A DNA stretch of 64,000 bases from Triglochin maritima (taxonomy: Eukaryota; Streptophyta; Magnoliopsida; Alismatales; Juncaginaceae), in contig OY821779.1 of NCBI GenBank assembly GCA_963682175.1, forward strand, positions 694,501 to 758,500, given 5' to 3'. Made by a program: the position numbers and the translations under genes. Positions within the stretch are counted from its first letter, which is position 1. The number at the start of each line of letters is the position of its first letter. Shown piece by piece: positions 1-11,796 of this stretch. The notes under the pieces are model-generated. The model saw only the letters and a program-made list of their open reading frames with translations, ran no database searches and was not told where the DNA came from.

Positions 1-298
1 TTAGATCAAAAGTAAATTCGCAATGACATTTTATAAGCATCGTGAAACATGGAAAAGAAGACAACAGTCGGTTCACAAAAATGAACCCATAACTTCCTCT
101 TCGCAGATAGACCTCTATGATTATATAGCTACTTCATTACTGGAAAATAAAAGGTGATAACAAAGTTACAGAGCAGTGGTGAAATAAACCACATAAATCT
201 CAAGATATAATTCTTATACTTCTGTAAAAACCCACCTACATACATACCTAACCATTCAATGCACGCATATTAAATTTTCATCTACTAAAGAAACTTAC

Positions 299-2231
299 AG
301 CAGAGGCATATTCCACAATTGTAGTGACAAGAGTGTGATTATAAACATAGTCGTGATCCTTGTGTTTCAGAACCAAAACTGAAAGAAGAAAGCATATGTC
401 AATCAGGAAAACGTAGAGTACTGGAACAACAAAATCAAGCAATTTTTTCTACTTAGTTTTGCCAAACAATCAACATAACAAGTGACATAAAAGTCAAGAT
501 GGCAAGCAATTCACAACTAATTGGAGAAGAAGAGGAAAATTCAGCTACCTAAAGATCAGAATATGCAACTTCATGCCCTCTTGGCTACAACCATAAGTGC
601 TCTTTTTTTTATAACAATAAGTGCTCATGACTATTTCATGATTGAGACTAGGGGTGTCCGGTTCGAAATTCGGAAATTCGTTCGTGTCCGGTTCGAAAAA
701 TATTTGATCCGAACAATATCCGATCCGAATAATATTTGATTCGTGTAATATTCGGGACATGCGAATGTGAATATGAATATTTATACATCCGATCCGAATA
801 ACATCTGATCCGAGATTGAATATCTGTATTATAAGATCTGTATCCATATTTATATCATATACTTATGCAATACATTATTATACCTAGAAGAATTGATATT
901 TCAATCTTGTGTGATTATATTTTGAATATATAATTTAAATTTATTTATTCAAATAAAAATACATTTACTGTTCACACTTGTTCAAGCATTGAATATATAC
1001 TGAATTGTTATTAATCGCCGAAAAACTACTTAAATCGCCTCAACGAATTATTATTTTGCCTTTCTCACATTTCTACTCATATATCGCGACATTTCACCCT
1101 CCTATCACCCATCTCTCTTCATCTTCCTCTCATAATCATAAAAAATAATGTTTCGGAGGTCAGTAAATGAGTCAACGGACGCCCCGGTGTACTCGAATCT
1201 GGTAAAATATCCAACTTCTTTTTAATAATAATAAAAATAAAATTACCGGGCGTTCACCGAATCCAGGCGCTTTGTCATACATTTTTGTGGTGTTTGTACT
1301 GGGAAAATGAGAAAAACGTAGGCAGGAACCTTATTTTAAGAGACGAAACGAAATGTGTATTAAATGAATTGTGTAGGGCAAAATGGTAATTGTTGGAACG
1401 ATTTAAGTAGTTTTCTCATATCGTTATCATTTTCAGAATATGAAGTTAGAAGTTAAGATAAAGTAAATTAATATTTGAAACCAAATAAAATTATGAATGT
1501 GACTATGTATAAGAGTTTGTCTAAGTGAAAATGAAAAATGTTACAACGTGGGGAATTATGTTTACAGATGCGGATAATATCCGAATCCGTCAAATATCCG
1601 AACGGATATAGAATTTTCATATCGGCAAACAATCCGTATCCGAATCCGTAAATTTTATGTGAATACAAATATTGGTATACTTATATCTGATCCGTATCCA
1701 ATCCGTTAACACTCCTACTTGAGACAAAGCCTTGTAGTCCCTGTAACTCATCTGTGGACAGGTCCCTACCTTGTTTCCCACTTTTCTTTACCATAAGAGT
1801 GGCCGTTAGATTCTATAATGCACAAGGAACCCAGACTAGAAGGCGCCCATGGCATAAACGGATGCAATCTTGCCCATGATTTACCCTAAATTGCCTCTAC
1901 TGCTAAGCCTCTCTATTTTGATAATTACAAGTAAAATCAGAGAAATCCACGCCAAAATTTACAAAGTGGGTATAATCTCGTCCCTAAATTTATCACACAA
2001 AAAAAAATCACAAAACCTCCAAATTTGATACTGTTGCTGGCTTTCTTAATTACTACATACATATTGCATTTTTTTACTTCAACAATTTATGTTAATTTTA
2101 GTAAAATATAAATCTACGCTTATCATCCAACCACAGCAAAGGCGAAGGACAGAGTAAATACCTCTGGATTGGGAGGGCGAGAAGAGGCAGAGCAGAATCA
2201 GAAGCGTCGCGAGGCGTCGCCACAACTCCAT
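299..2231 (-). CDS. Class-3 lipase, 5' exons only (copy A, continues off the left edge)
   Basis: These are the first two coding exons of a lipase identical to the complete gene at 24794-30633. Exon 1 is 2162-2231: its start codon is at 2229-2231, it encodes an N-terminal signal peptide (MELWRRLATLLILLCLFSPS) and it ends in phase 1 before a GT donor. Exon 2 is 299-378 (HKDHDYVYNHTLV region) and ends at a GT donor. Intron 1 (379-2161) holds a nested transposon. Exon 3 lies upstream of base 1, so this window cannot show whether this copy is complete. If the tandem-duplication model is right, the rest of the gene lies just left of the window. Otherwise this is a truncated duplicate. Confidence 0.8.
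649..1717. mobile_element. hAT-like non-autonomous TIR element in lipase intron 1 (copy A)
   Basis: The element begins TAGGGGTGT and ends ACACTCCTA. It is flanked by ATTGAGAC (641-648) and CTTGAGAC (1718-1725), an 8-bp target duplication with one mismatch, as expected for hAT elements. Both subterminal regions are rich in short repeats of the CCGATCCGAA / ATCCGTATCC type, common in hAT-like MITEs. It encodes no transposase. A second element is nested inside it. An identical copy is at 29051-30119. Confidence 0.75.
1014..1425. mobile_element. Nested TIR element inside the hAT-like element (copy A)
   Basis: The ends are inverted repeats: CGCCGAAAAACTACTTAAAT on the left, and CGATTTAAGTAGTTTTC followed by a degenerate tail on the right. 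Interior blocks (AATAATGTTTCGGAGGTCA, GTGTACTCGAATCTGG) recur in reverse orientation in the larger element at 42448-43378, so both belong to one family. A TA target duplication fits both copies but is too short to be convincing. It is non-coding. Its duplicate lies at about 29416-29827. Confidence 0.6.
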
Positions 2232-3574
2232 CGTCACCACCTGCACGAATCAAGCATGAATTATGTGAATTTCGGCCTAAATCTGGGGGCAACGAGGGAG
2301 GAATCTTACCTACCTGTTGAAAGATCGGAAGAGGGTTTGCGTGGATTTCAGGTCTAAACTTTTGGGGTTGAAGACGTTGACGTCTTATTCGCGTCTACGT
2401 TTTCTTCACCCATTAACATCATCTCCTTTTTTTCCTGTACGAATAAAATACATATTATTATTATTATTATTATTCCTGAGTTACGGATTTCGTTTTTGGT
2501 TTCTTATGAATATAATAATAAAAAATAATGTACGGTAGAATACTTTTACAGAATGAAGAAAATTGACCCTCTTCAACTTAATCTTGCGAACTTTAAAATA
2601 TTACATTTAGTCCCTTCAATTTTGAGTTTCTAGTACTGTCTTTTTTCTGCAAATAATGTATTATTTTTCAACATATTTATTATTATTGTTTTATTCTTTT
2701 TTATTTGTTTTCAAAGATTCACCTACATACATGTCTAACCTTTCACACTAATTTTTTGATAATCCATATCGTATTTGCATAAATGTGTTCCACATTAGAC
2801 ACTAAATTTGAATCAAACCCGATGCAAATTAAAATCAAAACTTGTCATAAAATTAGTATTATGGGTAATATATGTAAACAATATTTAAAAAATTAAAAAT
2901 AATGATGAATATCTTAAAAAATAACACATTTCAATGGAAAGGGTTAAGTGTTGAAAAATTAAAAGTTGAGGATAAGCCTCATGTTTTGAAGTTTATGGGA
3001 ATTAAGTGAATTGTTTTCAGACAAATCGTCGCAATTTACTCCCCCCCCCCCCCCCCATACACGAAAGTGCAAAGCTTGTGTTGGAGTACTGTTAAATAAT
3101 AAAAAAGTATTAAAAAAACACGTACTCACAAGAAGCAGCACATCTCAAGATAAACAGATTAGAAGAGAATGAATTGAAATTTAAGAGACTTGTTTATTAC
3201 AACAAATTATGTAGTTCCAAATCGTGCAAGGACGAACTCAACTACTTTCACGGTGTCGGTGACCCGTGATCTCGTGCAAGAACCATGCCTAACAAGTAAC
3301 AACTTAAATATTGAAAGTTCAAAATAGGAAAAATGATTTCTATTTCTTGGGGAATCAAACTTTAGACTCACTTGAAAGTGGACGATATCCTTTTATAGTT
3401 AAGGCCTAAAAGCCCGAACAAGACGTGCTTGCATTACCTGAATATGATATTTTTACAGGTCGTAATCCACATCAACTCGATTCACCGACTTTAGCACCAT
3501 CCAAATCCAATCCAATGGATCTAAAATTGAACCAGGTTACAACTTACAACCCGCCAAAAATCAAAACATGCAAC

Positions 3575-4130
3575 TGTTAGATTAAACAACGAAATTGGCA
3601 GCTGTCGATCTACAACGAAAGCGGAGTATATGGCAGCTGTCGATGCCAGAAAAGAAGTTATATGGTTGAAGGGTTTGGTTAGCTCTTTGGGGATGGAACA
3701 AGCAGTGACCAAATTGCATTGTGATAGTCAAAGTGCAATTTATCTAGTTAAGGATCGGACGTTTCATTCAAGGACCAAACATATTGAAGTAAGGTATCAT
3801 AAGATCCGGGAGTGGAACGAGGAATGACAGGTTGTTCTCCAGAAAATCGACACAAGCGAGAATCATGCGGATATGATGATCAGGGTGGTCAATCGGGAGA
3901 AGTTCGAGTTGTGCTCCAGGGGTAGCGCCAAAACGGTGCCTCATGAAGGCACGAAGGATGCAGGTTAGAAGAAGACTCAGGTAACAAATCTAAACCAAAG
4001 TGGAGATTGTTGAATATTGGTTTATATTTGTTAAGGAAACAAATCTAGGATGAGATCCGGTCTACCAATCCACAACCCTTATTCTGAAAGAGAATGATCC
4101 AACTATGTTTTCCTGATCCAATCATGTTTT
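3575..4130 (+). mobile_element. Ty1/copia remnant: RNase H tail, polypurine tract and start of the 3' LTR
   Basis: Read on the plus strand, 3606-3920 encodes a typical copia RNase H tail, with the motifs STTKAEYMAAVDARKEV, LHCDSQSAIYLVK and RTKHIEVRYHKIRE. A TGA at 3825-3827 interrupts the frame, and the following codons still read like the family (DTSENHADMM). The polypurine-like AAGTGGAGATTG precedes TGTTGAATATTGG at 4009, the usual start of a copia 3' LTR. I cannot see where the LTR ends, so 4130 is only approximate. The 5' side is cut exactly at 3574/3575, the edge of the duplicated segment. Confidence 0.8.
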
Positions 4131-4607
4131 CTTTGAGCAGCAGAAACTAAAGAGAAAGAGAGGCAACCCAAGAAAAATGATGTCCTTCCAACCCATAGAT
4201 TAAACAAAAGAGAACGTCTAAGCTATTATCCCTGTAGAACAGTAGAACTTTGCAAGTACTCAGGTTGTGAGTTCGATGATGATAGATCTGAACGAAGGAA
4301 ACATGTATCAAGGATTTAACACCATCAAACGCTGCCCATGTACTTGAATACTTGGCACATAAAGAGATTTTAACTCTACGAAGAAGAAAAACACAACCTA
4401 GTAACTCATCAACACCGGTCTAAGAACATACAAGCGAGTTTTATTTTTAATTTACATCTCACAAGTTCAAACCAAATCATAAAAAGGAAAATAAAATAAA
4501 ATCTAGCACGTGCTTCGGCTATTTATACTCAAAATTTGTACATATTTTTGAATAAAAAGTGCTACTTTATTGCGATCAAAAGGAGGGAATAACCTACTTT
4601 TACGTGA
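4131..4607. other. PIRL 3' flank
   Basis: This spacer lies between the copia remnant and the PIRL stop codon. It probably holds the rest of the LTR and, on the minus strand, the PIRL 3' untranslated region. I see no coding sequence in it. Confidence 0.4.
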
Positions 4608-7600
4608 TCAAAACTGCTGATCAAGGAAGGGGTCCTTGTTAGTATTCTGACCAGCTCCTAGGTATCCCGAAACACTTCCGGAAACCCCTGTGACCACATC
4701 GCTCAACCACGAAGTACTCCTTGTCAGCCAGCCAGTGTGAGGTTCTGCTACTGTTTCGACGGCACTTTTTTGTTCTTCCATTAAGATCTCGACCAACCTC
4801 TTTGACATGAAATCTTTAACAGCCTGGACCCCCTCGTTTACTACTTCCTTTGGAGGAATAACAATGGGGTTCTGGTCCAAGTTCAGCTTGACTAAATTAT
4901 CTAGACGACCAAACCTATCCGGGAGGGAATGGATCTGATTGTTGCTGAGATTAAGTTCCTTCAGATTGAGTAGGTCGCAGAATGACTCTGGAAGTTCTGT
5001 CAGATCATTGAAATTGCTGCTCAGATCAAGAAACTCGAGATTGATTAGATTCCCAATGGCAGGTGGTAATCCATGAAGCTCATTGAAATGGGCATCCAAG
5101 TAACGCAAGGAACTGAGTTCACAGATTGACATCGGAAGAGACCGGAGCTTATTAAGGTGAACATTGAGCTTTTGAAGTTTCGACAGCTCGTGCCCAATGT
5201 TTGTTGGCAGATATGCGAGCTCATTGAAACTTGCGTCAAGTTCAACTAGGGACCTGAGTCCAAAGCATGAATTATACAATGAATGGTTCTTGAAAATTGG
5301 GTGAAATGCAAAACTGTCTGCAAGCGTAAAACTGCAAATAACATCAGAAAGCAATATACCTGCACCGGGAAATACTGTCTGGAAGAGCTTTCAGTTTGTT
5401 TCCAGAGACATCTAGAATCTTTAGATTAAGGAGCAGTCCGACGGAATCAGGCAGAAAGGTCAGTAGATTGGAAGAAAGCTGAAGTTCCTCTAGATGCTCC
5501 AAACCTGCTATTGAATCAGGAATCGCCTGCTATGCCAGAATAAAAATGTTAAACACAGTAAATTAACACTATAAAGCTATATATAGTACAAGAAAGCAAT
5601 AAATACAACCAATTTAATATTTGGATGACAATAAACATCATGCAGGTTCCTTTTTGGACGTATTTGGTCACAGTCACATACAAGGGCATGTTAAAAAGCA
5701 ACATTCTTAACCTGAACACCAGCAGACTATTTACTACAACCCAAGCTTTACTCAGCTCTTGTATGTGACTATAAATCCCATTTGCTAGGGGTGCAAATGG
5801 TTATCAAGTATACGTCGTCTTCTCCTGTCTCTTCTGCCGCTAAATCCTCGTAGGATTTGAAAAATCATATTCAATTGGTATTTGGTGAGATATTTCTAAC
5901 CAATTTGAATTTGGATATGAAAATGGTTAAAAAACATTTTACCATTTACAATTTGGATACAGATTCACACACCCGATGTTTCACATTTGAGTATCTGAAA
6001 ACCAAATTATTTAAATGGTATATATATTACATACATACAGAAATTCAATACTCTACTTATTTTCTTATTAAAACATGTCATTTCATTACTCAAAACAAAA
6101 ACTACATATTTTCTTGTTCAAGTAGGTAATTTTATGATTGCGGGAAGAGTTACACAATTTTAGTTGAAGTATGTTGACAAAATCTTAAATGGAACAATGT
6201 TTAATTTGATTTCGGATAATATTTGAATTCCAATTCAAATTCGAAACTAATAAATATTCGAATTCAAATTTGGAAAGCCTAATTCATTTTGGATACGAAT
6301 ACAAATTTGGTAACAGATTTTGGATTTGTGATTCGAAATTGAATACATGTATCCGAGTCAAATATATCTGTGTGCCTCACTAAATATTGCCCATTCCTTT
6401 TCAGGACTGTGGAGAAAGAAGTGTGGCCATCTAACATACTTAATGGATATTCAGATTTTAAAGAAATTTCACTCAGATGTGAATGACACTAAAGCTCATA
6501 AAAACCCATTTTTATGTTAAAATAAATGCACCTTGCACTGGAATACTTTCTTTTATTTCAATTAATGCCAGCTCGTGCAAGCAAGTCAGCTTAGCAACTT
6601 CTGCTGTTAATGTTATATATAACACAGATGTATTAATAAATATTCTTGATTATAGAAGCCAAATAAATTTCATCAAATTGACTAGTTGACTACTAGTTGG
6701 GCTAATCGAGCTAACTAGTCAAATAAATTGAGATGGTTAGCAAGTCATGTTGAAGCAGCCTCATGACTAATTCACCGGCTCCTAAATCATTGATGCAATA
6801 TTTACGTGCAAGAAATCTTTCTTTTAATAATTTACTTGCAAGAAATCGAATAAATTTGACTCAAAAGCAAATGACACCAAAGCTCATTAAAACCTATTTG
6901 TATGGTCAAGTGTGCTCATTATTGGTATGTTCTTACTTTTATTTCAATGTTCTGCAAGTCAGCCTAGCGATTTCTGCTGCTAAATCTATAAGACATGTTT
7001 TTTTATCGAATTAAAAGGCAGATGTATTCAAATTGATTATATCTTTATATGGATGTCAAGTAGAACAACATCGCTACAAGCCTAACTATAAAAGTATTTT
7101 TTCGGTTCGTAGCTATAAAAATATTAGAAGGATCAAAGAACGAGATTTGATCAGCCATTAACCTCTAAAGCTTCTACAGATTACTAGACTAGGAAGTGAA
7201 TTCCAAAACATGTGTATCTCACATCAGTAGTCAGTAGATTGAATATCAACTAATCCAAGTAAAAAATTATTAGTTGAAATAAATAACATACGACTCTGCA
7301 CATCCAAAAGAACTACAGTTAAAGTTGGATCTGCCAATAAAACAATCAGTGTTCAGTAGTAAAATAATGACCACTACGCCTCCAGACCCTAGGTCATAAA
7401 AAACATAAACAACACTAAACCCACTGTAAGCAGCAAGCAACCAAATTGCAGCAACTTTTGGACAACTCTTGGCAATTAATAAGATCACAAAGAATTCGTT
7501 TCATTATAACAAAGGGCAGGCAGCAGATGTCAAAATATAAAAGCAAAAATTGAAAAAATCACAAACCTCAAGCTGATTGTCGGAGAGAACGAGAACAAGC

Positions 7601-8247
7601 AATCCCTTTAGTCGTCCAAACTCCTCAGGCAACAACGGCAACCCACGACCGGACAGATCGATCTTCCCAACCCCATCGTTAGCCTCGGCCTCCCTAAGGA
7701 TCGCAACGACCTCGTCATCCACCTCGGCCACATGGACATCCCTCCGGGGATTCTCCTCCTCCTTATAGATCCCAACAAGCCTCGCCTCCGCCTCCCTCAA
7801 CAACCCCTCATACGCCTCGTGCATCTCATCGAGATCAAGCACAGCTCGGCACACCTTCCTCTCCTCCTCGGCGGCCCTCCTCCAGTCATCGACCTGGGGC
7901 GCGCCCTCCTCGAGCGCGACGTCGTGGAGTCGGGAGGAGAGTTCGGCGTCGAGCGCGGCGACGCGGGCCTTGGCGAAGTCGACGGCCTCGTGGTCGGGGC
8001 GGGGGCCGAGAGCGCGGAGGACGGAGCGGGCCTGGGAGACGTCGGAGATGGCACGGGCCATGGAGGCGAGAAGTTCGGGATGGTCGAGGCCCGGCATGCG
8101 CTCGACGAGCTCGACATGGTGGGAGGCGGAGGAGGAGGAAGGGCGAGGTTGTGGGGGTTGCTCCAGGTCGAAGGTGGGGTTTCGGATGGAGTTGAGGCGG
8201 GAGAGGACGTAGGAGAGGACGGGGAAGGTTTTAGGGTTTGGATCCAT
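4608..8247 (-). CDS. Plant intracellular Ras-group-related LRR protein (PIRL9-like)
   Basis: Three exons give 497 aa: 8247-7567, 5526-5360 and 5253-4608 (stop 4610-4608). All junctions are GT-AG and frame is kept. The protein starts [20 protein letters not shown]. Residues 1-205 are an acidic, probably coiled-coil region, as in the PIRL1/2/3/9 group, and about ten LRRs of the LPxxIGxLxxLxxLDLSxN type follow to about residue 440. The C-terminal segment (GVQAVKDFM) is the usual PIRL tail. Length, N-terminus and exon order match Arabidopsis PIRL9-type proteins as I remember them. PIRLs are plant-specific intracellular proteins related to animal SHOC2-like Ras-group LRR proteins; several act in gametophyte development. 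The second exon/intron boundary ([14 protein letters not shown]) is clean. Intron 1 (5527-7566) carries repeats. The gene is divergent from the small gene at 8622. Confidence 0.93.
5786..6382. mobile_element. Possible degenerate hAT-like element in PIRL intron 1
   Basis: The left end reads TAGGGGTGCAAATGG and the right end GTGTGCCTCACTA, a weak inverted pair of the TAGGGGTG type. The subterminal sequence is full of AATTTGAAT/AATTCGAAT-like short repeats, as in the clearer elements of this window. The flanking 8-mers match poorly, so the boundaries are tentative. Confidence 0.4.
6481..6995. repeat. Diverged direct repeat in PIRL intron 1
   Basis: A block of roughly 120-140 bp beginning AATGACACTAAAGCTCAT (about 6482) recurs beginning AATGACACCAAAGCTCAT (about 6870). 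Both blocks go on through a shared TTTTATTTCAAT segment and a CAAGTCAGC.TAGC.A.TTCTGCTG segment. It is an old tandem duplication or two copies of one repeat. No coding potential is seen. Confidence 0.6.
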
Positions 8248-8621
8248 TGCGGAATTCGTTTCCGTCTGAGCCGATCGGAAATGGAGATGGAGATGGAGGA
8301 TTCTTTAGATTGAAGTATTTATATGTGTGTGGAAGGTTATGGTTGGTTCGGGGAAGTTGTTTTGTACACGTGGCGCATGCTTGCCAGGTCAGGTGACTTT
8401 TTAGCACTGGATTTTTGTTGTTGTGACCCGGCCGGAGAGTCACCTCAACCGCAAGGCAATGAGAGGATTTCAAGACATCGGCCTCGATTTGTAAAAATAA
8501 AAATAAAAAAAATTCGGTTCTGACTCCCAAATTCACCGAGATCACCAAACTCACCCACAGCATTCTCCTCCTTTAATTTGAGCAACAAAAAGGGACAACA
8601 GAGGGAACCCAAGGCAAGGAG
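8248..8621. promoter_or_regulatory. Divergent promoter between PIRL and the small plus-strand gene
   Basis: Only 374 bp separate the two start codons (8247 on minus, 8622 on plus). The stretch must contain both 5' untranslated regions and both core promoters. I do not see a convincing TATA box for either gene. The bidirectional role is inferred from spacing only. Confidence 0.45.
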
Positions 8622-9783
8622 ATGCCTTTCTTACGCTTTCCTGCGCCCATAGGTTTCCTCAAATCCCTCAGGTCAACTTCTATTCCCAATTTTCGATTTG
8701 AAAGATCAAATTTTTGACGACGACCCGATCCCTCTTTCCCCATCACAATCCTACGGCTTTGATTATTTTCTATGAATCGATCCCTCTTATCCTCCAACTT
8801 TATTATATTAGTGCGGTGTCTTCTTCCGTTGTCGTTGTTTTTGGTGGACGAAACGAAATTCTTTGTTAAATTCATCTTTCATATGCGTCCAAGAAATTAC
8901 CAAATGACTTGAATTTTTTTAATTTTTTTGGAACCACATTTTGGGAGAATCAGATTTTGATTCCCAAAAATCAAGAATCAGACTTTATTTACAATTTACA
9001 TCTAAAAGTTAGTTAGAATCTTCACCCTATAGTTACGGTATGTTTGGGAACTTATTTTGAGTTTTGGTTACATTTTAGAAATTCGGATTATTAAGTGGAT
9101 TAGTGTTTGATCTGATGCGTCGAGCGATCATGGTGGATTGGTGGCATTGCCAATTCTAGCATCAATTTGGAGAGTCTAATCCTAGATTTGTCATTGTTGG
9201 CGTCCACTTTCTTAAGTATCTTCTCCAATATTATTACATTTTGGATTCCGCAAACGGAGGCTTTTATAACCTCTCCCACAAAATAGATTTCTAGTCGACG
9301 AAGGTCTAACTGCATGCATGGACTGGAACCCTTTTGAGGCCTTCCATTGCCATATTCTCCATTTGCTACTTTTTATTGTTTGTTTAGTGTTGTACTCGTT
9401 TCTAGGTTCTATCTGTGTTTATTACTACCGATTGGTCACATTACTAATTCTATTTGGTCGTGTTGGTTGCTTTGTTTGATGTTCTCATTTCTGTTGCTAG
9501 GCTGTCATTGCGTTCATTACTACTCTTTAGTCGCTTCTACTTTTTTTTAATGTATTCATTTTTAGGCTCTTTGTGTTCATTACTACTTTTAGTTGATTTT
9601 ATTGCTTTGCTTGATGTATTCATTTCCATGTTGTCACTACCTTTCAGTCCCTTTTGTCTTGAGAATTCAGTTTGTTCTTCCCCTTCTTGCAGGCAGCTGG
9701 AACATGACATGGAAACCGTGATTAATCTACTGCAACCAGGACCTTTAGGCATCGTTGAGCACAAGTTTTCTGCCACAGAGTAG
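8622..9783 (+). CDS. Small conserved-looking plant protein, probably interrupted by an in-frame stop
   Basis: Exon 1 is 8622-8671 (MPFLRFPAPIGFLKSL, GT donor at 8672). Exon 2 starts at 9693 after TTCTTGCAG, and the phase-2 join restores an arginine followed by QLEHDMETVINLLQPGPLGI. The frame meets TAG at 9781-9783 after 46 codons. It stays open for another 40 codons to TAA at 9904-9906, and this part still looks coding (AAKATVDRAVCNWQRN). The TAG may therefore be a nonsense mutation in a roughly 87-aa protein, or the gene may really be this short. I recall similar 'LQPGPLGI.EHKF' proteins in plants but cannot name a function. It is divergent from PIRL. A pseudogene or a recently disabled allele is possible. 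Confidence 0.6.
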
Positions 9784-9906
9784 TTGCACGCTGCGAAGGC
9801 CACTGTGGATAGGGCAGTTTGCAATTGGCAAAGGAATCACGCCATGGAAAGAGCTGGCCATGGCTTGAAGGATAATCATAAGGACAACAACAGTAGAAAT
9901 GTCTAA

Positions 9907-10341
9907 AATTGTGTTCTCAACATGTTCCCTGATGACTACAGTATCCTTCGAACACTAACATCTCGAATGATGTTGTCCCAACCCTCTTTCAAGTTCTCAA
10001 CAAATACGTTGGTTGCAGTACTTTCTTTTAAGTTTCTCTATGGAGCCAATTTTTTGTGGTTTCAAGTTCTCTTTTGGTTCCTCAGCCTAATACACATAGA
10101 AGTAATAAATTTTCAGTATGGTGTTTCTCTGCATCTGAATTGATTTCTTTCACGTTCACTTATGAACCTAATAGTGTAGTAATCTTCAAACTTGTCGATT
10201 TTATTTTCTTTGCAGATTATTGTTGTTTTAGAAAAAGAAGGGTTATCATGCGTGACTCGTGAGGAGACATGCTACCTGATACAATCTTCTTGTAAAGAGA
10301 TTGTAACTTCCTGCTTGCGGTGCTTTAGCAAGTGCTGCGAG
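9907..10341. other. 3' flank of the small gene
   Basis: This is AT-rich sequence following the small gene. It may include its 3' untranslated region or a further exon. I see no recognisable coding sequence or RNA gene. Confidence 0.4.
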
Positions 10342-10762
10342 TAGAGGTGTAAACGAGCTTAAACAAGTCAAGTCCACCTTGTTTGAATTCGGCTCGTTTA
10401 ATAAACGAGCCGAGCTCGGGCTTGACTCGTTTGCTCGTTTAAGAATTTGTTCAACAAGTTTTTCAACTCGTTCAATGTTTGATTAACTTGTTGTAAAACA
10501 TACTATTTACATTTTATAAACATCATTAACATATGAATATATATTTTTATAAATTATATGGTTTACTTTTAGGTAATTGGGATATAGAAAATAATATGTT
10601 TATTTGTGACATATATGTAATATATGTATGTATAAACTTAAACGAGTCAAACAAAATCTTATCGAGCTAACTGAGTCGTGTTAGGACTTGACTCGTTTAT
10701 TAAACGAGTAGATTTTGATATTTGAGCTAAGCTCGCTTGAGTAGTAGAATTTGACAACTCTA
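10342..10762. mobile_element. hAT-like MITE with a perfect 8-bp target duplication
   Basis: The element begins TAGAGGTGTAAACGAGC and ends TTTGACAACTCTA. It is flanked on both sides by GCTGCGAG (10334-10341 and 10763-10770), a perfect 8-bp duplication. The subterminal regions repeat short motifs such as AACGAGTCAAG, CTCGTTTA and GAGCCGAGCTCG on both strands, while the core is AT-rich. The 421-bp size and absence of coding capacity fit a non-autonomous hAT element. Confidence 0.85.
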
Positions 10763-10770
10763 GCTGCGAG

Positions 10771-11796
10771 TCTCGTGCTGCGTAGCATTATTTTTCATCT
10801 GCTATGTAAGGATGTACAGGATAACATACACTTTCTGTAGTTTTAGTTGTTTCTTCAACAGAGTGGTTTTTGGGCCTTGCTATCAATTTAAATGCACAGT
10901 GCACTTCAGTTGTGTTTTCCCATTCTTAATTGTAGGATAAAGCAAGTACTTGAGAATGAACCGGTCCAGGATGTGACTCGGGGAATAACTCATTGAATCA
11001 GTTATTGCTCTTTTTGTAAGACTTACAATCATGTTACTATAACGATTCTAGAGTTTGATAAGGGTTGCATTTGCTAGATAAATAGGTGACGCAAGCTGAT
11101 CACTTCACGAATCACATGGTTCTTGTGCCGATTACATGATAAATAACTGAACAAGTACCATTTTTTAATCGTTATCCAAAATAATGTTGTTAGATACTTA
11201 GATCGATTGTGGTAGAAAATTTCTTGTTCAGAATATTGGCTTTTATCGACACTCCAATCAAATATGGTAACGTTCATTCTGGTTCGGCTCATTAAGCTTG
11301 TCACTTCTGAACTTGTTCTAGCATAAGCCTCAACTCTGCTGCAAGTGATTAAAAGACTCCTAATGATTTTTATTTTTGTTTTATTGCCCACAAAGGAAGA
11401 TACAACCATACAACCCTCAAATAGAATAATGGAAACAAGGTTATATTACAACCTCCTAATACAGAATTGAAAGCATTCAATCTTGTAATGCAAAAACTAT
11501 TGCATCCTTTATTTTTGAAACATCCGCCTCCTAAAAGAGAAGATTATACAACAAAATGGCGTAGCATGCCTTAAGGTGCCATCCCTGCCAATGATTAAGA
11601 TTGCTAACCTAGAGAAGGTACGTAGTTAGTGCCACCACTAGGGTGCACATAAATTTCTACCATATATACACAATTTTCAGCAAAATAATGTGCAGCTAAA
11701 ACATAACATGATTTACAACTAAATCTGTTGCTTTAGCATGAGTGCATCATCTGGAATTAGTAACTTTACACCTTTGTTCCACAGGAACAAGCAACT
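10771..11796. other. Intergenic spacer between the hAT-like MITE and the kelch gene
   Basis: No gene is recognised here. The last few hundred bases should include the 3' untranslated region of the kelch gene, which ends at 11797 on the minus strand. Confidence 0.4.

Larger units (their letters stand above)
1..3574. repeat. Copy A of a 3.57-kb near-identical direct duplication
   Basis: This stretch matches 28403-31972 base for base wherever I compared it. The one clear difference is a poly-C run: 16 C at 3041-3056 here against 11 C at 31443-31453, where an extra T also follows the run. The match starts at the first base of the window, so it very probably continues to the left. It ends abruptly at 3574, where this copy runs into a copia remnant while the other copy continues into the kinase 3' flank. 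It carries lipase exons 1 and 2, intron 1 with its nested transposons, and the lipase upstream region. Confidence 0.95.

Noticed and set aside
7732..8313. Plus-strand frame opposite PIRL exon 1
   Set aside because: A GC-rich shadow of the real exon. The minus-strand protein has clear family identity.
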